Positions 25,974-35,047 are shown, counted from the first letter of the stretch. The stretch is 64,000 nt of DNA from Halosimplex pelagicum (GCF_013415905.1 NZ_CP058909.1:682001-746000); one strand, 5' to 3'. Numbers and translations: made by a program. The notes: a model not told the origin generated them from the letters alone.

Positions 25974-26447
25974 TCATATCCGGTCGACGGTCGCGGCGTA
26001 GACGCCGCCGAGCACCAGCCCGTAGACGGCGTGCCACAGCAGCGACGGCACCGCGAAGTTCGGGAACGGCGGCGACGCCGGCGACCCGACCGCGTCGAGC
26101 CACAGCGGCATCACGAGCGCCGCGAGGACCGCCCACGTCAGGACGCCCCAGGCGACGCCGGCGCCGACCTGCTCGCCGGGCGAATCGAGGTCGAGCGCAC
26201 CGGCGATGGCGGCGAAGGCCACGCCCAGCACGGCGCCGTGGGAGGCGTGGACGAACAGCCCCGCCGCGCCGCTGGGCGGCGGCGCCAGCGCGTACAGCGA
26301 CGGGATCGCGACGGTGATCGTGGGCTCGTTCATCGCGACGACCAGCGCGCCCATCGCGAGCGCGCCGAGTATCCCCCCGACGACGCCGGCCTGCCAGGAG
26401 TCGTTCGCGTGCGGTTCCTCCGTCGCAGCCTCGGTCGCTGTCGACAT
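25974..26447 (-). CDS. Four-helix haloarchaeal membrane protein
   Basis: A 157-residue protein with a 17-residue acidic N-terminus and about four hydrophobic segments (WQAGVVGGILGALAMGALVV and later ones). It resembles a haloarchaeal family of unknown function (DUF6789 as I recall). ATG at 26447 begins MSTATEAATEE; the longer frame upstream is not protein-like. It is convergent with the DUF1611 gene. Function unknown. Confidence 0.72.
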   Translation of the reverse strand: MSTATEAATEEPHANDSWQAGVVGGILGALAMGALVVAMNEPTITVAIPSLYALAPPPSGAAGLFVHASHGAVLGVAFAAIAGALDLDSPGEQVGAGVAWGVLTWAVLAALVMPLWLDAVGSPASPPFPNFAVPSLLWHAVYGLVLGGVYAATVDRI

Positions 26448-26595
26448 AGTCGAGTGGACTCGCGGGTGGCGAAAGAAACCGACTCGAGAGTGTGTGCGTG
26501 CCGCCACGGCGCACGGCGGCGGCACGGTTATGTAGGGCAACGATCCTGCGAGCGACCTGCAAGGGACCCACAACGACCCCGCACGGAACGCCGAC

Positions 26596-28218
26596 TCAGA
26601 CCCACTCGGCGAAGTGCTCGCGCTCGCGGCTCAGATCGACGTACTCCTCGCTCATCCGCGCGAGCGCCGTCTCCAGGTCGACACCGTCGGCCAGGTGCTC
26701 GCGGACGCGGGCCTTCTTCCAGGCGCTCGGCGTGACGCCGGCATCCCAGCGGGCTTCGATCGGGTCGAGATACCGGTCCCGCGTCGCCTCGTCGACCCCC
26801 TGTTCGTCGAGTCCGCGGCGGGCGTACTCGAACAGCTCGGCGAATATCTCTTCGGAGTCGCCCGTCCGCTCGCCATCGGCGGTCACCCACGTCAGGTCGG
26901 CGTCGAGGCCGTCCTCGATGGCGGCGTAGAAACTCCGCTCGGCGTCGTCCCAGGGCAGCTCGCCGAGCGGGTGGTCGGCGGTGACGAGCCCGCGGAGGAG
27001 GCCCGCAGTCAGGACCTGCAGGCCGACGATGTCGCGGACGGTCGGCTGGGTGGGCAGCGGGCGGTACTCGACGCGCAGCGAGCGCTCGTCGCAGGCGCCG
27101 TCGACGGCGTCGCCGCCGGCCACGCCGCGCACCCACCGCCAGAAGGTGCCCCGCTTGTAGTCGAACTCCCAGGCCGCGCTGGCCGGGTCGCCGCCCTTCT
27201 GGCCCTCCTCTTCCACGTCGTCCTCGTCCTCGATCCACTCCCGCAGGAAGGGAGCGAAGCTATCGTCGGCGACGACGTGTTCGAGCGCGTCCGTGGGGTC
27301 GTCGAGGTCGTCGGGGACGCGGACCTTCCGACAGCCCTGGTTCATCGACTGCTCGAAGGCCGCGATCCGGAGTTCGTGGTGGGTCTCCTCGACGAGTCGT
27401 TCGGGGTCGTCGACCTCGCCGTAGCAGTCGCCGGGGAGGAACGGGGAGTTCGCCGAAAGGGCGACGAGCGGGCCGAGCGTGCGCGTCGCGAGGTTGTGAT
27501 AGCGCGGGAAGTCGTCGGTGTCGGGCACCTGCACGTGGGGCTGGATCGAGGTCGCCAGCGACTCGAAGAGGATGGTGCGGTAGCCCGTCTCGGCGCCAGG
27601 AACAGAGAAGTCGATCTCGCCGCCGGCCCGCCGGACGGCGACGTTGTCGAGCGCGCCGTAGCGGGGGTCTTGCCGCATGTTCCGCGCGACGAGCACCGCG
27701 TCGTCGGGGTCGCCGCCGGGGACGACCACGGGGCGGCCGGCGTCGTCTGGCGAGCCACTGGAGTCGCCAGCGCCGCCCCGCACCTCCACGTCGTCGAGGT
27801 AGGCGTGTGTCCCCTCGGAGGGTGCGACGGCCGGCATCGCGTCGAGGACGATCTCCAGCCCGTGCTCGCGCGCTCGCTCGCGGGTGGCTGCCAGGTCGTC
27901 CTCGATCTCGGCGGCCTGGGCCGCGACGCCGTCGTCGTCGAAGCGGCTCGGCGCGGCGTTGAGTTCGGCGTTGTGCAGCCCGAGTTCCTTGTCGGCCGGT
28001 CCCTCGTACACGTCGTCCGGGATCGGCGCGAGAGAGCGCTCGGCGCCCTCACCGTCGAGCGCGTACACTTCCAGTTCCAGCCCCAGCGTCGCCGCCTCGT
28101 TGTCGAAGGCGCCGTCGGCGAGCGCGTCGGTCAGCCGGTCGGCCTGCGCGCGCACTCGCCCGTCGAACGCGTCGGTCCCGGCGAGCGAGCGCCTGACGAG
28201 CGACTCGTGGTCGGTCAT
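26596..28218 (-). CDS. Glutamate-cysteine ligase-like (GCS2 family) protein
   Basis: A 540-residue protein. The N-terminal active-site-type motif LGLELEVYALD (about 44-54), then LGLHNAELNAAP and EIDFSVPGAETGYR, fit the GCS2 carboxylate-amine ligase fold. Haloarchaea make gamma-glutamylcysteine with a shorter GCS2 enzyme, so this long protein, with a large C-terminal alpha-rich part (about 350-540), is more likely a paralogue of unknown substrate. An acidic loop (EDEDDVEEEGQKGG) interrupts the middle. It stands alone on the minus strand. Confidence 0.72.
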   Translation of the reverse strand: MTDHESLVRRSLAGTDAFDGRVRAQADRLTDALADGAFDNEAATLGLELEVYALDGEGAERSLAPIPDDVYEGPADKELGLHNAELNAAPSRFDDDGVAAQAAEIEDDLAATRERAREHGLEIVLDAMPAVAPSEGTHAYLDDVEVRGGAGDSSGSPDDAGRPVVVPGGDPDDAVLVARNMRQDPRYGALDNVAVRRAGGEIDFSVPGAETGYRTILFESLATSIQPHVQVPDTDDFPRYHNLATRTLGPLVALSANSPFLPGDCYGEVDDPERLVEETHHELRIAAFEQSMNQGCRKVRVPDDLDDPTDALEHVVADDSFAPFLREWIEDEDDVEEEGQKGGDPASAAWEFDYKRGTFWRWVRGVAGGDAVDGACDERSLRVEYRPLPTQPTVRDIVGLQVLTAGLLRGLVTADHPLGELPWDDAERSFYAAIEDGLDADLTWVTADGERTGDSEEIFAELFEYARRGLDEQGVDEATRDRYLDPIEARWDAGVTPSAWKKARVREHLADGVDLETALARMSEEYVDLSREREHFAEWV

Positions 28219-28330
28219 TACCCCGAGGGTGGTCCACCGCCGGCAAAAAAGGCTCGGGCGGCCCGCGTGTCCGACGGTTCGCGGGAGCCCTGCTCGCGAG
28301 GAGCAAAAATCAAGTCGGAAATCGGCCGTC

Positions 28331-28346
28331 CTCTCCGAACGGAGAG
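28331..28346. terminator. Hairpin in an intergenic region
   Basis: A 7-bp perfect stem CTCTCCG/CGGAGAG with an AA loop, midway between two divergent starts (28218 and 28458). It could be a regulatory or termination site. Nothing else stands out in this 239-bp gap except the promoter at 28429. Confidence 0.25.
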
Positions 28347-28428
28347 ACTTCCGAAACGAAGCGCCGTGTCTCCCGAGATAGTTCGTAAGATCGTGGCAAA
28401 TATTAGGACTTGTTCGCGGTACACAAGA

Positions 28429-28434
28429 TTTATT
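28429..28434 (+). promoter_or_regulatory. TATA box of the Tat lipoprotein gene
   Basis: TTTATT, 24-29 bases before ATG 28458. Confidence 0.55.
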
Positions 28435-28457
28435 CCGTCAACTATCTGTTGCCGAAT

Positions 28458-29087
28458 ATGGATGTTTCCCGACGCCGGTGGTTGAAGGCACTCGGTACGG
28501 GCGGAACTGTGGTCGTCGCTGGTTGCGCTGGGGTGAGCGGAGACACGGGACAGACCGACACCCGTCAGATCTCGCCGGAGACACAAAGTACGCCGGACGC
28601 CCGGTCGGGGCAATCCCGGTCCGAACGCGAACCCCAGCGCTGTACGGGCGAGAGCGTCACGGCCGAGGCCGAACTCTCCGAGGCCAGTAGCTCCGGAGGC
28701 GGGCTGGAGTATCACCCCTCGAACGATACGGTCACGTACGTCGTCTCCCGGAACGGAACCGAGGGGTCGGAGACGAGATCCGACCCCTTCGCCGAGTGGG
28801 CCGAACGGAGAAGCGCCCGCGTGGGCCGGTCACGCGTCGAAACGGCGACGAACTCGAGGCTCGGGACGGGCGCCGTGTCCTCCGCAGTGGGCGGGCCACC
28901 GGACTCGAAGGCCGGCGATGCCCCGATCGTCTGGGTTCAAACGTCCGACGAGGAGGGAGATCCGACGATCGACGAGGTGGTCCGCACTGCCCCGGGTTCG
29001 GTGACCGTCTCGCTGACCCTGGGGGAACGGGACTTCTCGCGGACCGTTCCCGTCTTCGCGAGGGTCGTCGATCCACAACTCACGTGA
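28458..29087 (+). CDS. Tat-exported lipoprotein of unknown function
   Basis: A 209-residue protein. The N-terminus MDVSRRRWLKALGTGG is a twin-arginine signal, followed by a hydrophobic stretch and the lipobox VAGCAG, so it should be exported folded and lipid-anchored at Cys23, the normal haloarchaeal route. The mature part is polar (TQSTPDARSGQSRSEREP). No known domain recognised. The region is less GC-rich upstream and the gene stands alone, so recent acquisition is possible but not shown. Confidence 0.8.
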   Translation: MDVSRRRWLKALGTGGTVVVAGCAGVSGDTGQTDTRQISPETQSTPDARSGQSRSEREPQRCTGESVTAEAELSEASSSGGGLEYHPSNDTVTYVVSRNGTEGSETRSDPFAEWAERRSARVGRSRVETATNSRLGTGAVSSAVGGPPDSKAGDAPIVWVQTSDEEGDPTIDEVVRTAPGSVTVSLTLGERDFSRTVPVFARVVDPQLT

Positions 29088-29142
29088 CCGGTCCTCAGGT
29101 CGGTGTTTGCGGCCGAGGGCTGCTGTCGCGGTTCGAACGCTC

Positions 29143-29556
29143 TCACTCCTCGTCGACGAGTTCGATCGCGTCGTCGCCCGTCGGGACCGCACAGAGGAAG
29201 GCACCCTCCAGGTCGCGCTCGTTGCGGTACCAGTGGACGGCGCCGGCAGGGACGTGCAGCGCGTCGCCGCCCTGGACCGTGTGTTCCTCGCCGTCGATGC
29301 CGACGACGTACTCCCCCGCGAGGACGTACTGCTCGTGTTCGATCTCGTTGGTGTGTTTCGGCACCTCGGCGCCGGGCGCCAGCGTGAACCGCCGGATCGC
29401 GAGGTTCTCGGCGCCGTGGTCCTCGCCGACCAGCACCGCCTTCGACAGCCCCTCCGCGGCGTCGACCGGTTCGTACTCGATATCTTCCGCGCGGCGGATC
29501 AGCGGCGTCGCCGGGTCCGCGGTCGCATTGTCGTCGGTCGCGTCGCTCTCACTCAT
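29143..29556 (-). CDS. Cupin-domain protein
   Basis: A 137-residue single-domain cupin. The metal-binding motif 1 appears as KHTNEIEHEQYVLAGE and motif 2 as GDALHVPAGAVHWYRN, so a bound metal is plausible. Single-domain cupins of this type serve as isomerases, dioxygenases or sensor proteins; the function is not defined. ATG at 29556 is chosen over a longer in-frame extension, because that extension runs into the 57-bp repeat element and reads as low-complexity sequence. Confidence 0.85.
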   Translation of the reverse strand: MSESDATDDNATADPATPLIRRAEDIEYEPVDAAEGLSKAVLVGEDHGAENLAIRRFTLAPGAEVPKHTNEIEHEQYVLAGEYVVGIDGEEHTVQGGDALHVPAGAVHWYRNERDLEGAFLCAVPTGDDAIELVDEE

Positions 29557-29650
29557 GTGGGCGGCTACGACCCCCGGGACAATGACTGTGGTCCCGACGT
29601 GGTGGGAGGTGGTCGGCACGGACGACGATGGATCGAGTGCGGTGGCGCGC

Positions 29651-30104
29651 GCTGTCGCGAGTCTCGTCTCGCGACAGCACCGCGCGAGGGATGAGCGACG
29701 ATAGGAGCGAATCGGCTGGGGAGGTTCGAGGCCGTCTGCGGTCGCTGTGCCGGGCGGTCGCGGTCCTGGCGGACTGAAAGGGCGAGGCGCGCTCGCGCTT
29801 GGGTAGTCGTCTGAGCGGGCACTATCCGCGCGGGCCGTGCTGAGAGCGCGGATATCCCGCTCAGCGACCGCGAGCGGGTCGAGGGCTTTCAGCGCATGCC
29901 GTCGAGTGCGGTCGATCCAACTCCTAGCGAGCGGGTCGAGGGCTTTCAGCGCATGCCGTCGAGTGCGGTCGATCCGGCTGCTAGCGAGCGCGGCGAGGGC
30001 TTTCATCGCTCACCGTCAAGTGCGGTCGATCCGGCTGCTAGCGAGCGCGGCGAGGGCTTTCATCGCTCACCGTCGAGTGCGGTCGAGTCAACAGCTAGCG
30101 GACC
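29651..30104. repeat. Hairpin plus 57-bp repeat element, copy A
   Basis: In order: an 11-bp hairpin (GCTGTCGCGAG 29651-29661 with 29668-29678); a spacer shared with copy B; a long hairpin (outer arms CTGAAAGGGCGAGG at 29774 and GAGGGCTTTCAG at 29881, inner stems 29811-29819/29856-29864 and 29824-29831/29846-29853, both perfect); then tandem repeats. The right arm of the hairpin is also the first part of the repeat unit. It occupies most of the 594-bp gap 29557-30150. No encoded protein is credible. Confidence 0.8.
29870..30097. repeat. Four tandem 57-bp repeats
   Basis: Units start at 29870, 29927, 29984 and 30041, an exact 57-bp period. Each begins GCGAGCG(G/C)GKCGAGGGC and ends near CTA. 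Units differ by a few substitutions and by no indel. Units 3 and 4 are nearly identical. Confidence 0.9.
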
Positions 30105-30150
30105 GAAGGCACGCAACGCGTCCCGACCACAGAGAGACAGAACATTGGAT

Positions 30151-30990
30151 TCAGATCCCGGCACGCTCGAACACGACTTCGAGCGACCGGGCGGTCTCGC
30201 GGGCGGCGTCCTCGTCGGCCATCGCCTCCAGTTCGTCGGAGAACGGCTCGGCCATCACGGGCCCGTCGTAGCCGACCGAGTCCAGATGCGAGAGGAAGGT
30301 CTCGATATCGATCACGCCCGTCGCGCCGGGCAGAGCGCGCTCGGTGTCGACGTACTCGTCGAGCGCGAGTCCCTCCGGCGCGTCGTTGACGTGTACGTCG
30401 ACGACATCGTCGGCGTCGAGCGCGTCCAGTGCTTCCGTCGACCCCCCGGCGGTGTGCCAGTGCCAGCTGTCGAGCAGGAGTCCTGTGTTATCCCCGACCG
30501 CCGAACAGAGGTCGAGCATGCCGCCGGCGGTCGAGATAAAGTCGTACTCGTGGCCCTCGCGGAGCGTCTCGGGGCCGAGGAACTCCAGGCCCAGATCGAT
30601 CCCGTGGTCGGCCAAGAGTTCGGCGACCCGTTCGAGCCGGTCGCGGTGGAAGGCGACGTTCTCCTCGAAGGGCCGCTCGTCGCTGAACGACATGATATAG
30701 GTGGACATCCGAGTACAGCCGACGGCGGCCGCGGCCTCGGCGACCTCGGGGAGCGCGTCCAGATCCGACTCGTAGGTCTCGGCGTCGCCGGTCGCGTCCA
30801 CGGGGAGAGCCGCGCTCCCCGCACGGAGGTCGTGGTCGTCGAGGACCGCGCGGTAGTTCTCTGGGCCGTGCTCGCGGAGGTATCCCAGGTCGACCTGGAC
30901 CGCGTCGAAGCCGGTCTCCGCGGCCAGCGCGGCCGCCTCGGGGAACGGGCGGTCGACGCCGACGGCGTCGGGGTCGAAGCTCGTGTACAT
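30151..30990 (-). CDS. Sugar-phosphate isomerase/epimerase (AP2 TIM barrel)
   Basis: A 279-residue xylose-isomerase-like TIM-barrel protein. Probable metal ligands are seen in LGLEFLGPE, LLLDSWHWHTAGG, DVHVNDAPEG and VMAEPFSDE (Glu, Asp/His, His, Glu). Family members isomerise or epimerise sugars and inositols, and the substrate is unknown. ATG at 30990 begins MYTSFDPDAVG; the upstream frame is proline/arginine-rich. It is divergent from the S2P protease gene and lies upstream of repeat copy A. Confidence 0.88.
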   Translation of the reverse strand: MYTSFDPDAVGVDRPFPEAAALAAETGFDAVQVDLGYLREHGPENYRAVLDDHDLRAGSAALPVDATGDAETYESDLDALPEVAEAAAAVGCTRMSTYIMSFSDERPFEENVAFHRDRLERVAELLADHGIDLGLEFLGPETLREGHEYDFISTAGGMLDLCSAVGDNTGLLLDSWHWHTAGGSTEALDALDADDVVDVHVNDAPEGLALDEYVDTERALPGATGVIDIETFLSHLDSVGYDGPVMAEPFSDELEAMADEDAARETARSLEVVFERAGI

Positions 30991-31091
30991 GGGCCGAGCG
31001 TCGCCGCCCGCCGGCATATAGCTCTCGCAGGGAGCGAGTCTCGCCCGTGCCGGGCCGCGACGTGCCGGCTTCGGCCGCGGCCACACACGGG

Positions 31092-31097
31092 CTTAAG
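31092..31097 (+). promoter_or_regulatory. TATA box of the S2P protease gene
   Basis: CTTAAG, 25-30 bases before ATG 31122. A GGAGG just before the ATG is also present. Confidence 0.5.
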
Positions 31098-31121
31098 GGC
31101 GTGCCGGGACTACCCGGAGGT

Positions 31122-32333
31122 ATGCGACGATTCCGTATCGGGAGCGCCTTCGGCATCCCGATCGACGTGGATCTCACGTTCCTCCTCGTCCTGCCGCTGT
31201 TCGCCTGGGCGATCGGGTCGCAGATCGGCCGCTACGTCGAGATCGTCAACGACCTGTTCGGGACGGCGATCCCCGTCGACGTGCTGACGGCCTCGACCGA
31301 ACTCTCGCTGGGGCTGGGACTGGTCGCGGCGCTGGGGCTGTTCGTCGGCGTCGTGCTGCACGAACTGGGCCACTCGCTAGTGGCGATGCGCTACGGCTTC
31401 CCCATCTCGTCGATCACGCTGTGGATCTTCGGCGGCATCGCCCAACTGGACGAGATGCCCGAGGACTGGCGCCAGGAGTTCCTCATCGCCATCGCCGGCC
31501 CGGTCGTGAGCATCGCGCTCGGCGCCGTCTCCTACGCCGCCTTCCTCGCGGTCCCGGCCGGCGACTCGCTGGCCGTCGCCGCGGCGGGGTTCGTCCTCGG
31601 CTACCTGGCGCTGATGAACGTCGTGCTGGCTGGGTTCAATCTGTTGCCCGGCTTCCCGATGGACGGTGGCCGCGTGCTCCGGGCGCTGCTCAACCGCACT
31701 CGCCCGTACGCCCGCGCGACGGAGATCGCCGCCGAGGTCGGGAAACTGTTCGCCATCGGGCTCGGTCTGTTCGGCCTGTTCGGTGGCGGCGGCCTGTTCA
31801 TGGTCGCCATCGCCTTCTTCATCTACATCGGCGCGGCCAGCGAGGCCCAGCAGACGACGATGCGGGCGGCCTTCGAGGGCGTCGTCGTCGAGGACGTGAT
31901 GACGCCGGCCGACCGCGTGACCACCGTCGACGACGACGGGTCGGTCGCCGAGCTGATCGAGACGATGTTCCGGGAGCGACACACCGGCTACCCCGTCGAG
32001 CGCGACGGAGAGATCGTCGGGCTCGTCACGCTCGAAGACGCCCGCGCGGTGCGGGAGGTCGAGCGCGACGCCTACCGCGTCGAGGAGGTCATGTCGACGG
32101 AGATCTACACCGTCGCGCCCGACGACGACGTGATGACGGCGCTGGAGGAGCTGGATTCCCACGCCGTCGGCCGCCTGCTCGTCATGGACGACGACGAGTT
32201 CGTCGGGCTGGTCACCCGCACGGACATCATGAGCGCGCTGTCGATCATCAAATCGAGCGGTCGCTACCAGTCCGAACCGGCCGATTCGGCGGGCCCGGAC
32301 GTGTTCAACGCCGAGGAGTCCCGGCAATCCTGA
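31122..32333 (+). CDS. Site-2 protease (M50) with CBS pair
   Basis: A 403-residue intramembrane metalloprotease. The zinc motif is LHELGH (about 83-88), and the third ligand lies in LLPGFPMDGGRVL (about 171-183). There are about six membrane segments over residues 15-245. A C-terminal CBS pair (about 255-385: VVEDVMTPADRVTTVDD; VEEVMSTEIYTVAPDD) probably binds an adenine nucleotide and gates activity. S2P proteases cut membrane-bound regulators. The substrate is not evident from the neighbours. Confidence 0.93.
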   Translation: MRRFRIGSAFGIPIDVDLTFLLVLPLFAWAIGSQIGRYVEIVNDLFGTAIPVDVLTASTELSLGLGLVAALGLFVGVVLHELGHSLVAMRYGFPISSITLWIFGGIAQLDEMPEDWRQEFLIAIAGPVVSIALGAVSYAAFLAVPAGDSLAVAAAGFVLGYLALMNVVLAGFNLLPGFPMDGGRVLRALLNRTRPYARATEIAAEVGKLFAIGLGLFGLFGGGGLFMVAIAFFIYIGAASEAQQTTMRAAFEGVVVEDVMTPADRVTTVDDDGSVAELIETMFRERHTGYPVERDGEIVGLVTLEDARAVREVERDAYRVEEVMSTEIYTVAPDDDVMTALEELDSHAVGRLLVMDDDEFVGLVTRTDIMSALSIIKSSGRYQSEPADSAGPDVFNAEESRQS

Positions 32334-32368
32334 GCCCCCGGGGCCGACGGCGGTTTCCGCCTCACCCG

Positions 32369-32656
32369 CTACACGTCGTCGACGAGTTCGCCGATCCGGT
32401 CGATCGGGAGCCCCTGCATGGTCTTCGTGTCGAGCCCGTGGCGCTCGATGGCCTGGGTCACCTGGAACGCCTGCTCCTCGTCGTCGACGGCGTAGACGAT
32501 CAGGAAGTCGTAGTCGCCGAGCACGGCGTGAGTGTCGACGACCTCGCCGCCGAGTTCCTCGACCTCCTCCCGGATGGCGCCCCAGATCCTGACGAGCTCC
32601 TGGGCGTTCTGGAACTCGGATCCGTGTACGTCTACCTCCGTGATGTAGGTAGGCAT
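32369..32656 (-). CDS. GYD-domain protein
   Basis: A 95-residue dimeric alpha/beta protein of the GYD family (TEVDVHGSEFQNAQELVRIW; VLGDYDFLIVYAVDDEEQA), related to the ligand-binding part of Lrp/AsnC proteins. It lacks a DNA-binding part. Function unknown. ATG at 32656 is chosen because homology begins directly (MPTYITEVDVHG). It is convergent with the S2P gene. Confidence 0.82.
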   Translation of the reverse strand: MPTYITEVDVHGSEFQNAQELVRIWGAIREEVEELGGEVVDTHAVLGDYDFLIVYAVDDEEQAFQVTQAIERHGLDTKTMQGLPIDRIGELVDDV

Positions 32657-32776
32657 GGCCAACTCGCACAACGTCCGCGAGGCCATTGAGGCTGGCGCCC
32701 GCGGCGGACGGCCCCGGCCCGAACCCGGGCCGAGAGGAGGTGCGCTCGCGCGCCCGCGCTCACCGCTCGTCGGCGC

Positions 32777-33121
32777 TCAGCGCTCGCCGTCGGGCAACTG
32801 GTCGAAGGCCGCGGGGTCCTGCCACAGCTCGTGGAGGGTGCCCGCGGCGAGGAATCGGGTCGGCGCGGCGACCCACTCGGTCGTCACGGGGTCGGACAGC
32901 TCCGGCGCGTCGGTCTCGAACCACCACGCGACGTAGCGGCCGTCGGACAGCCGCGCCGTCGGGTACATCTGCCCGTCGACCTCCACGTCGACGCGGGTCT
33001 CGTCGTCGACCGGCGGCCGCTCGTCGCCGTCGGTCGCGACGCTGATCTCAATGGGGATCGACCGCTCCCCGCTCGCCTCGCCGACGCCTGCGTCGTCGCC
33101 GTGTTCCGTGGTCGGGATCAT
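32777..33121 (-). CDS. Haloarchaeal conserved protein of unknown function
   Basis: A 114-residue acidic protein (VDVEVDGQMYPTARLSDGRY; FETDAPELSDPVTTEWVAAP) that I do not place in a characterised family. GTTTATG on the minus strand (33156-33162) lies 35-41 bases before ATG 33121 and only 5-11 before the alternative ATG 33151, which favours 33121. It is followed by the GYD gene on the same strand, 120 bases on. Confidence 0.65.
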   Translation of the reverse strand: MIPTTEHGDDAGVGEASGERSIPIEISVATDGDERPPVDDETRVDVEVDGQMYPTARLSDGRYVAWWFETDAPELSDPVTTEWVAAPTRFLAAGTLHELWQDPAAFDQLPDGER

Positions 33122-33226
33122 CCTCGTCTCGGTTCTACGGGAGGGCCTCACAGCCCATAAACCCCAGTCGGTCAGGCGTCAGACGCCGCGCGGTCGGGGG
33201 ATCCGCTCCGGTCGCGCCCGACCGCC

Positions 33227-33721
33227 TCAGGCGGCGACGATCGGCTCGTAGTCGTACTCGCTGGTGAGGTCTTTCAACTTCTCCAGGGCCGCCTCCTCCT
33301 CTTCGAGGTTCTCGTGGAGGACGTCGCCGGCCTCGTCCATGCCGAGGCGGTCGGCCAGCAGCGCGAGGTTGCCGTAGGCCGCGATCTCGTAGTGTTCGGT
33401 CTTCTGTGCCGCCGTCAGGTTGTGTACGTCGAGCACGTCCGCGTCGGGGTCCATGTCGAGCAGCTCCTCGTGTTCCTCGATCAGCCCCTGGATCCCCTCG
33501 CACTCCTCCTCCTCGGGCTCCCGACCGAGCATCTCGAACACCTCCTCCAGGCGTTCGATCTGGCCTTCGGTCTCCTCGTGGTGCTCCTCGAAGGCCCGGG
33601 AGATCTCCTCGTGCTCGGTCTGGTCGGCCAACTGGTCGAGCACGTCGAGCAGCTCGTGCTCGGCGTAGTAGATGTCTTCGAGTTCGTGCGTGAACAGCTC
33701 CTTCGCAGATGTGACTGACAT
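33227..33721 (-). CDS. YciF-like ferritin-fold protein (DUF892)
   Basis: A 164-residue four-helix protein. Helix motifs with probable di-iron ligands are seen: ELEDIYYAEHELLDVLDQL (Glu, Glu-x2-His), FEEHHEETEGQIERLE, EHYEIAAYGNLALLADRLG and LHENLEEEEAALEKL. YciE/YciF proteins are linked to stress and desiccation or to iron storage; the exact role is not settled. A hairpin (33754-33769) covers its likely TATA box. Confidence 0.9.
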   Translation of the reverse strand: MSVTSAKELFTHELEDIYYAEHELLDVLDQLADQTEHEEISRAFEEHHEETEGQIERLEEVFEMLGREPEEEECEGIQGLIEEHEELLDMDPDADVLDVHNLTAAQKTEHYEIAAYGNLALLADRLGMDEAGDVLHENLEEEEAALEKLKDLTSEYDYEPIVAA

Positions 33722-33753
33722 GGTGGTGCTCCGTCGAGCCCTCCGACCGCCGC

Positions 33754-33769
33754 GCGGATAGTAATCCGC
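33754..33769. promoter_or_regulatory. Palindrome over the yciF promoter
   Basis: GCGGAT-AGTA-ATCCGC, 33-48 bases before the yciF ATG, spans the A/T-rich core (ATTACTAT on the minus strand) where a TATA box would lie. It is a candidate operator or hairpin. Confidence 0.4.
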
Positions 33770-33970
33770 TCGCTACCCGATCGCCCGAGGACGGCGCCGC
33801 CGTATTCGGGGGTTACCGGTTCGAAAGCTCGCCTGAACGCGGTGTGGATCGGGAGACGAGACGGGGATAGATGGGGCGGAGACCGGCGCGAGCCGGTCGA
33901 ACCGGCGCGAACCCGCGACCGCGGCTGAACGGACGCGCCCGTTTTTCACGTCGAGCGCGAACGGGACGGC

Positions 33971-35047
33971 ATGGAAGGGGATCTCCTCGTCTACGGAGCG
34001 TACGGCTACACCGGGTCGCTGATCACCGAACGGGCCGTCGCCGACGGCCTCGACCCGGTCCTCGCCGGGCGGTCGGCCGAGCGCGTCGAGGCGGCGGCGA
34101 CCGAGCGCGGCTGCGACCACCGGGTGTTCAGCCTCGAACACCCGACCGTCGTCGAGCGGCGGGTCGCCGACGCCGACGCCGTGCTCAACTGCGCCGGGCC
34201 GTTCGAGGACACCGCCGAGCCGCTGGTCGACGCGTGTTGCCGGACCGGCACCGACTACCTCGACCTCGCGGGCAACGTCGACGTGCTCGAAGCGACCGCC
34301 GCCCGCGACGCCGAGGCGGCCGACGCCGGCGTCGCGCTCGTCCCCGGCGTCGGCTTCGACGTCGTCCCGACCGACTGTCTGGCAGCGATCCTCCACGGCC
34401 TGCTCCCCGAGGCCGAGGAACTCACGATCGCCATCGACGGGCTGGGGACGTTCTCGCCGGGGACGGCGAAGTCGATGCTCCGCGGGCTCGACCGCCCGGG
34501 CGCCGTCCGCCGGGACGGCCGCGTCGAGACGGTCCCGGTGGCCTACAAGCGCCGCTCGTTCGAGTTCCCGCCGGGCGAGACCACCGCCGTCACCGTCCCC
34601 TGGGGCGACGTGTCCGCGGCCTACTACTCGACGGGCATCCCGAACATCGAGGTGTACGCGGGCGTCCCCGACCGCGTCGCCGACGCGATGGAGCGGACCC
34701 GGTGGCTGGTGCCCGCCCTCGCCGCGGGGCCGGTCCGGCGAGCGGCCGAGGCCGTCGCGGGACGGGTCGTGTCCGGTCCGACCGCCGACGAACGCGCCCA
34801 GAGCGAGACGCACGTCTGGGGCGAGGTGGTCGACGAGGACGGGACCGCCGCCCGCGCGCGAATGCGGACGCCGGACACCTACGACCTGACCGCCGCGACG
34901 GCGGTCGAGGCCGCGCGGCGCGTCCTCGCGGGCGAGGCCGGCGACGGCTTCCAGACGCCCGCCTCCGCCTTCGGCCCCGAGTTCGCCGAGGCCTTCGAGG
35001 GCGTCGAGCGCGAGATCCTGACCGAGCCCGAGCGGGTGGCCCAGTAG
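33971..35047 (+). CDS. Saccharopine dehydrogenase-like oxidoreductase
   Basis: A 358-residue NAD(P)-binding protein. The Rossmann motif is YGAYGYTGSLITERAV, followed by LAGRSAERVEAAA; CAGPFEDTAEPLVDAC and DLAGNVDVLEA are typical of the saccharopine dehydrogenase/trans-acting enoyl reductase family. In archaea the substrate is usually unknown; reduction in lipid or amino-acid metabolism is possible. It stands alone, upstream of the amphi-Trp gene. Confidence 0.88.
   Translation: MEGDLLVYGAYGYTGSLITERAVADGLDPVLAGRSAERVEAAATERGCDHRVFSLEHPTVVERRVADADAVLNCAGPFEDTAEPLVDACCRTGTDYLDLAGNVDVLEATAARDAEAADAGVALVPGVGFDVVPTDCLAAILHGLLPEAEELTIAIDGLGTFSPGTAKSMLRGLDRPGAVRRDGRVETVPVAYKRRSFEFPPGETTAVTVPWGDVSAAYYSTGIPNIEVYAGVPDRVADAMERTRWLVPALAAGPVRRAAEAVAGRVVSGPTADERAQSETHVWGEVVDEDGTAARARMRTPDTYDLTAATAVEAARRVLAGEAGDGFQTPASAFGPEFAEAFEGVEREILTEPERVAQ

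Noticed and set aside
29143..30006. A longer cupin protein using an upstream start
   Set aside because: The extension reads through repeat copy A and gives repeats such as SRIDRTRRHALKALDPLA. The cupin fold begins after 29556.
29870..30097. A CRISPR array or a 19-residue protein repeat
   Set aside because: The units are contiguous without unique spacers, so it is not CRISPR. The 57-bp period keeps frames open, but the predicted peptides are low-complexity on both strands and lack a promoter or start context.
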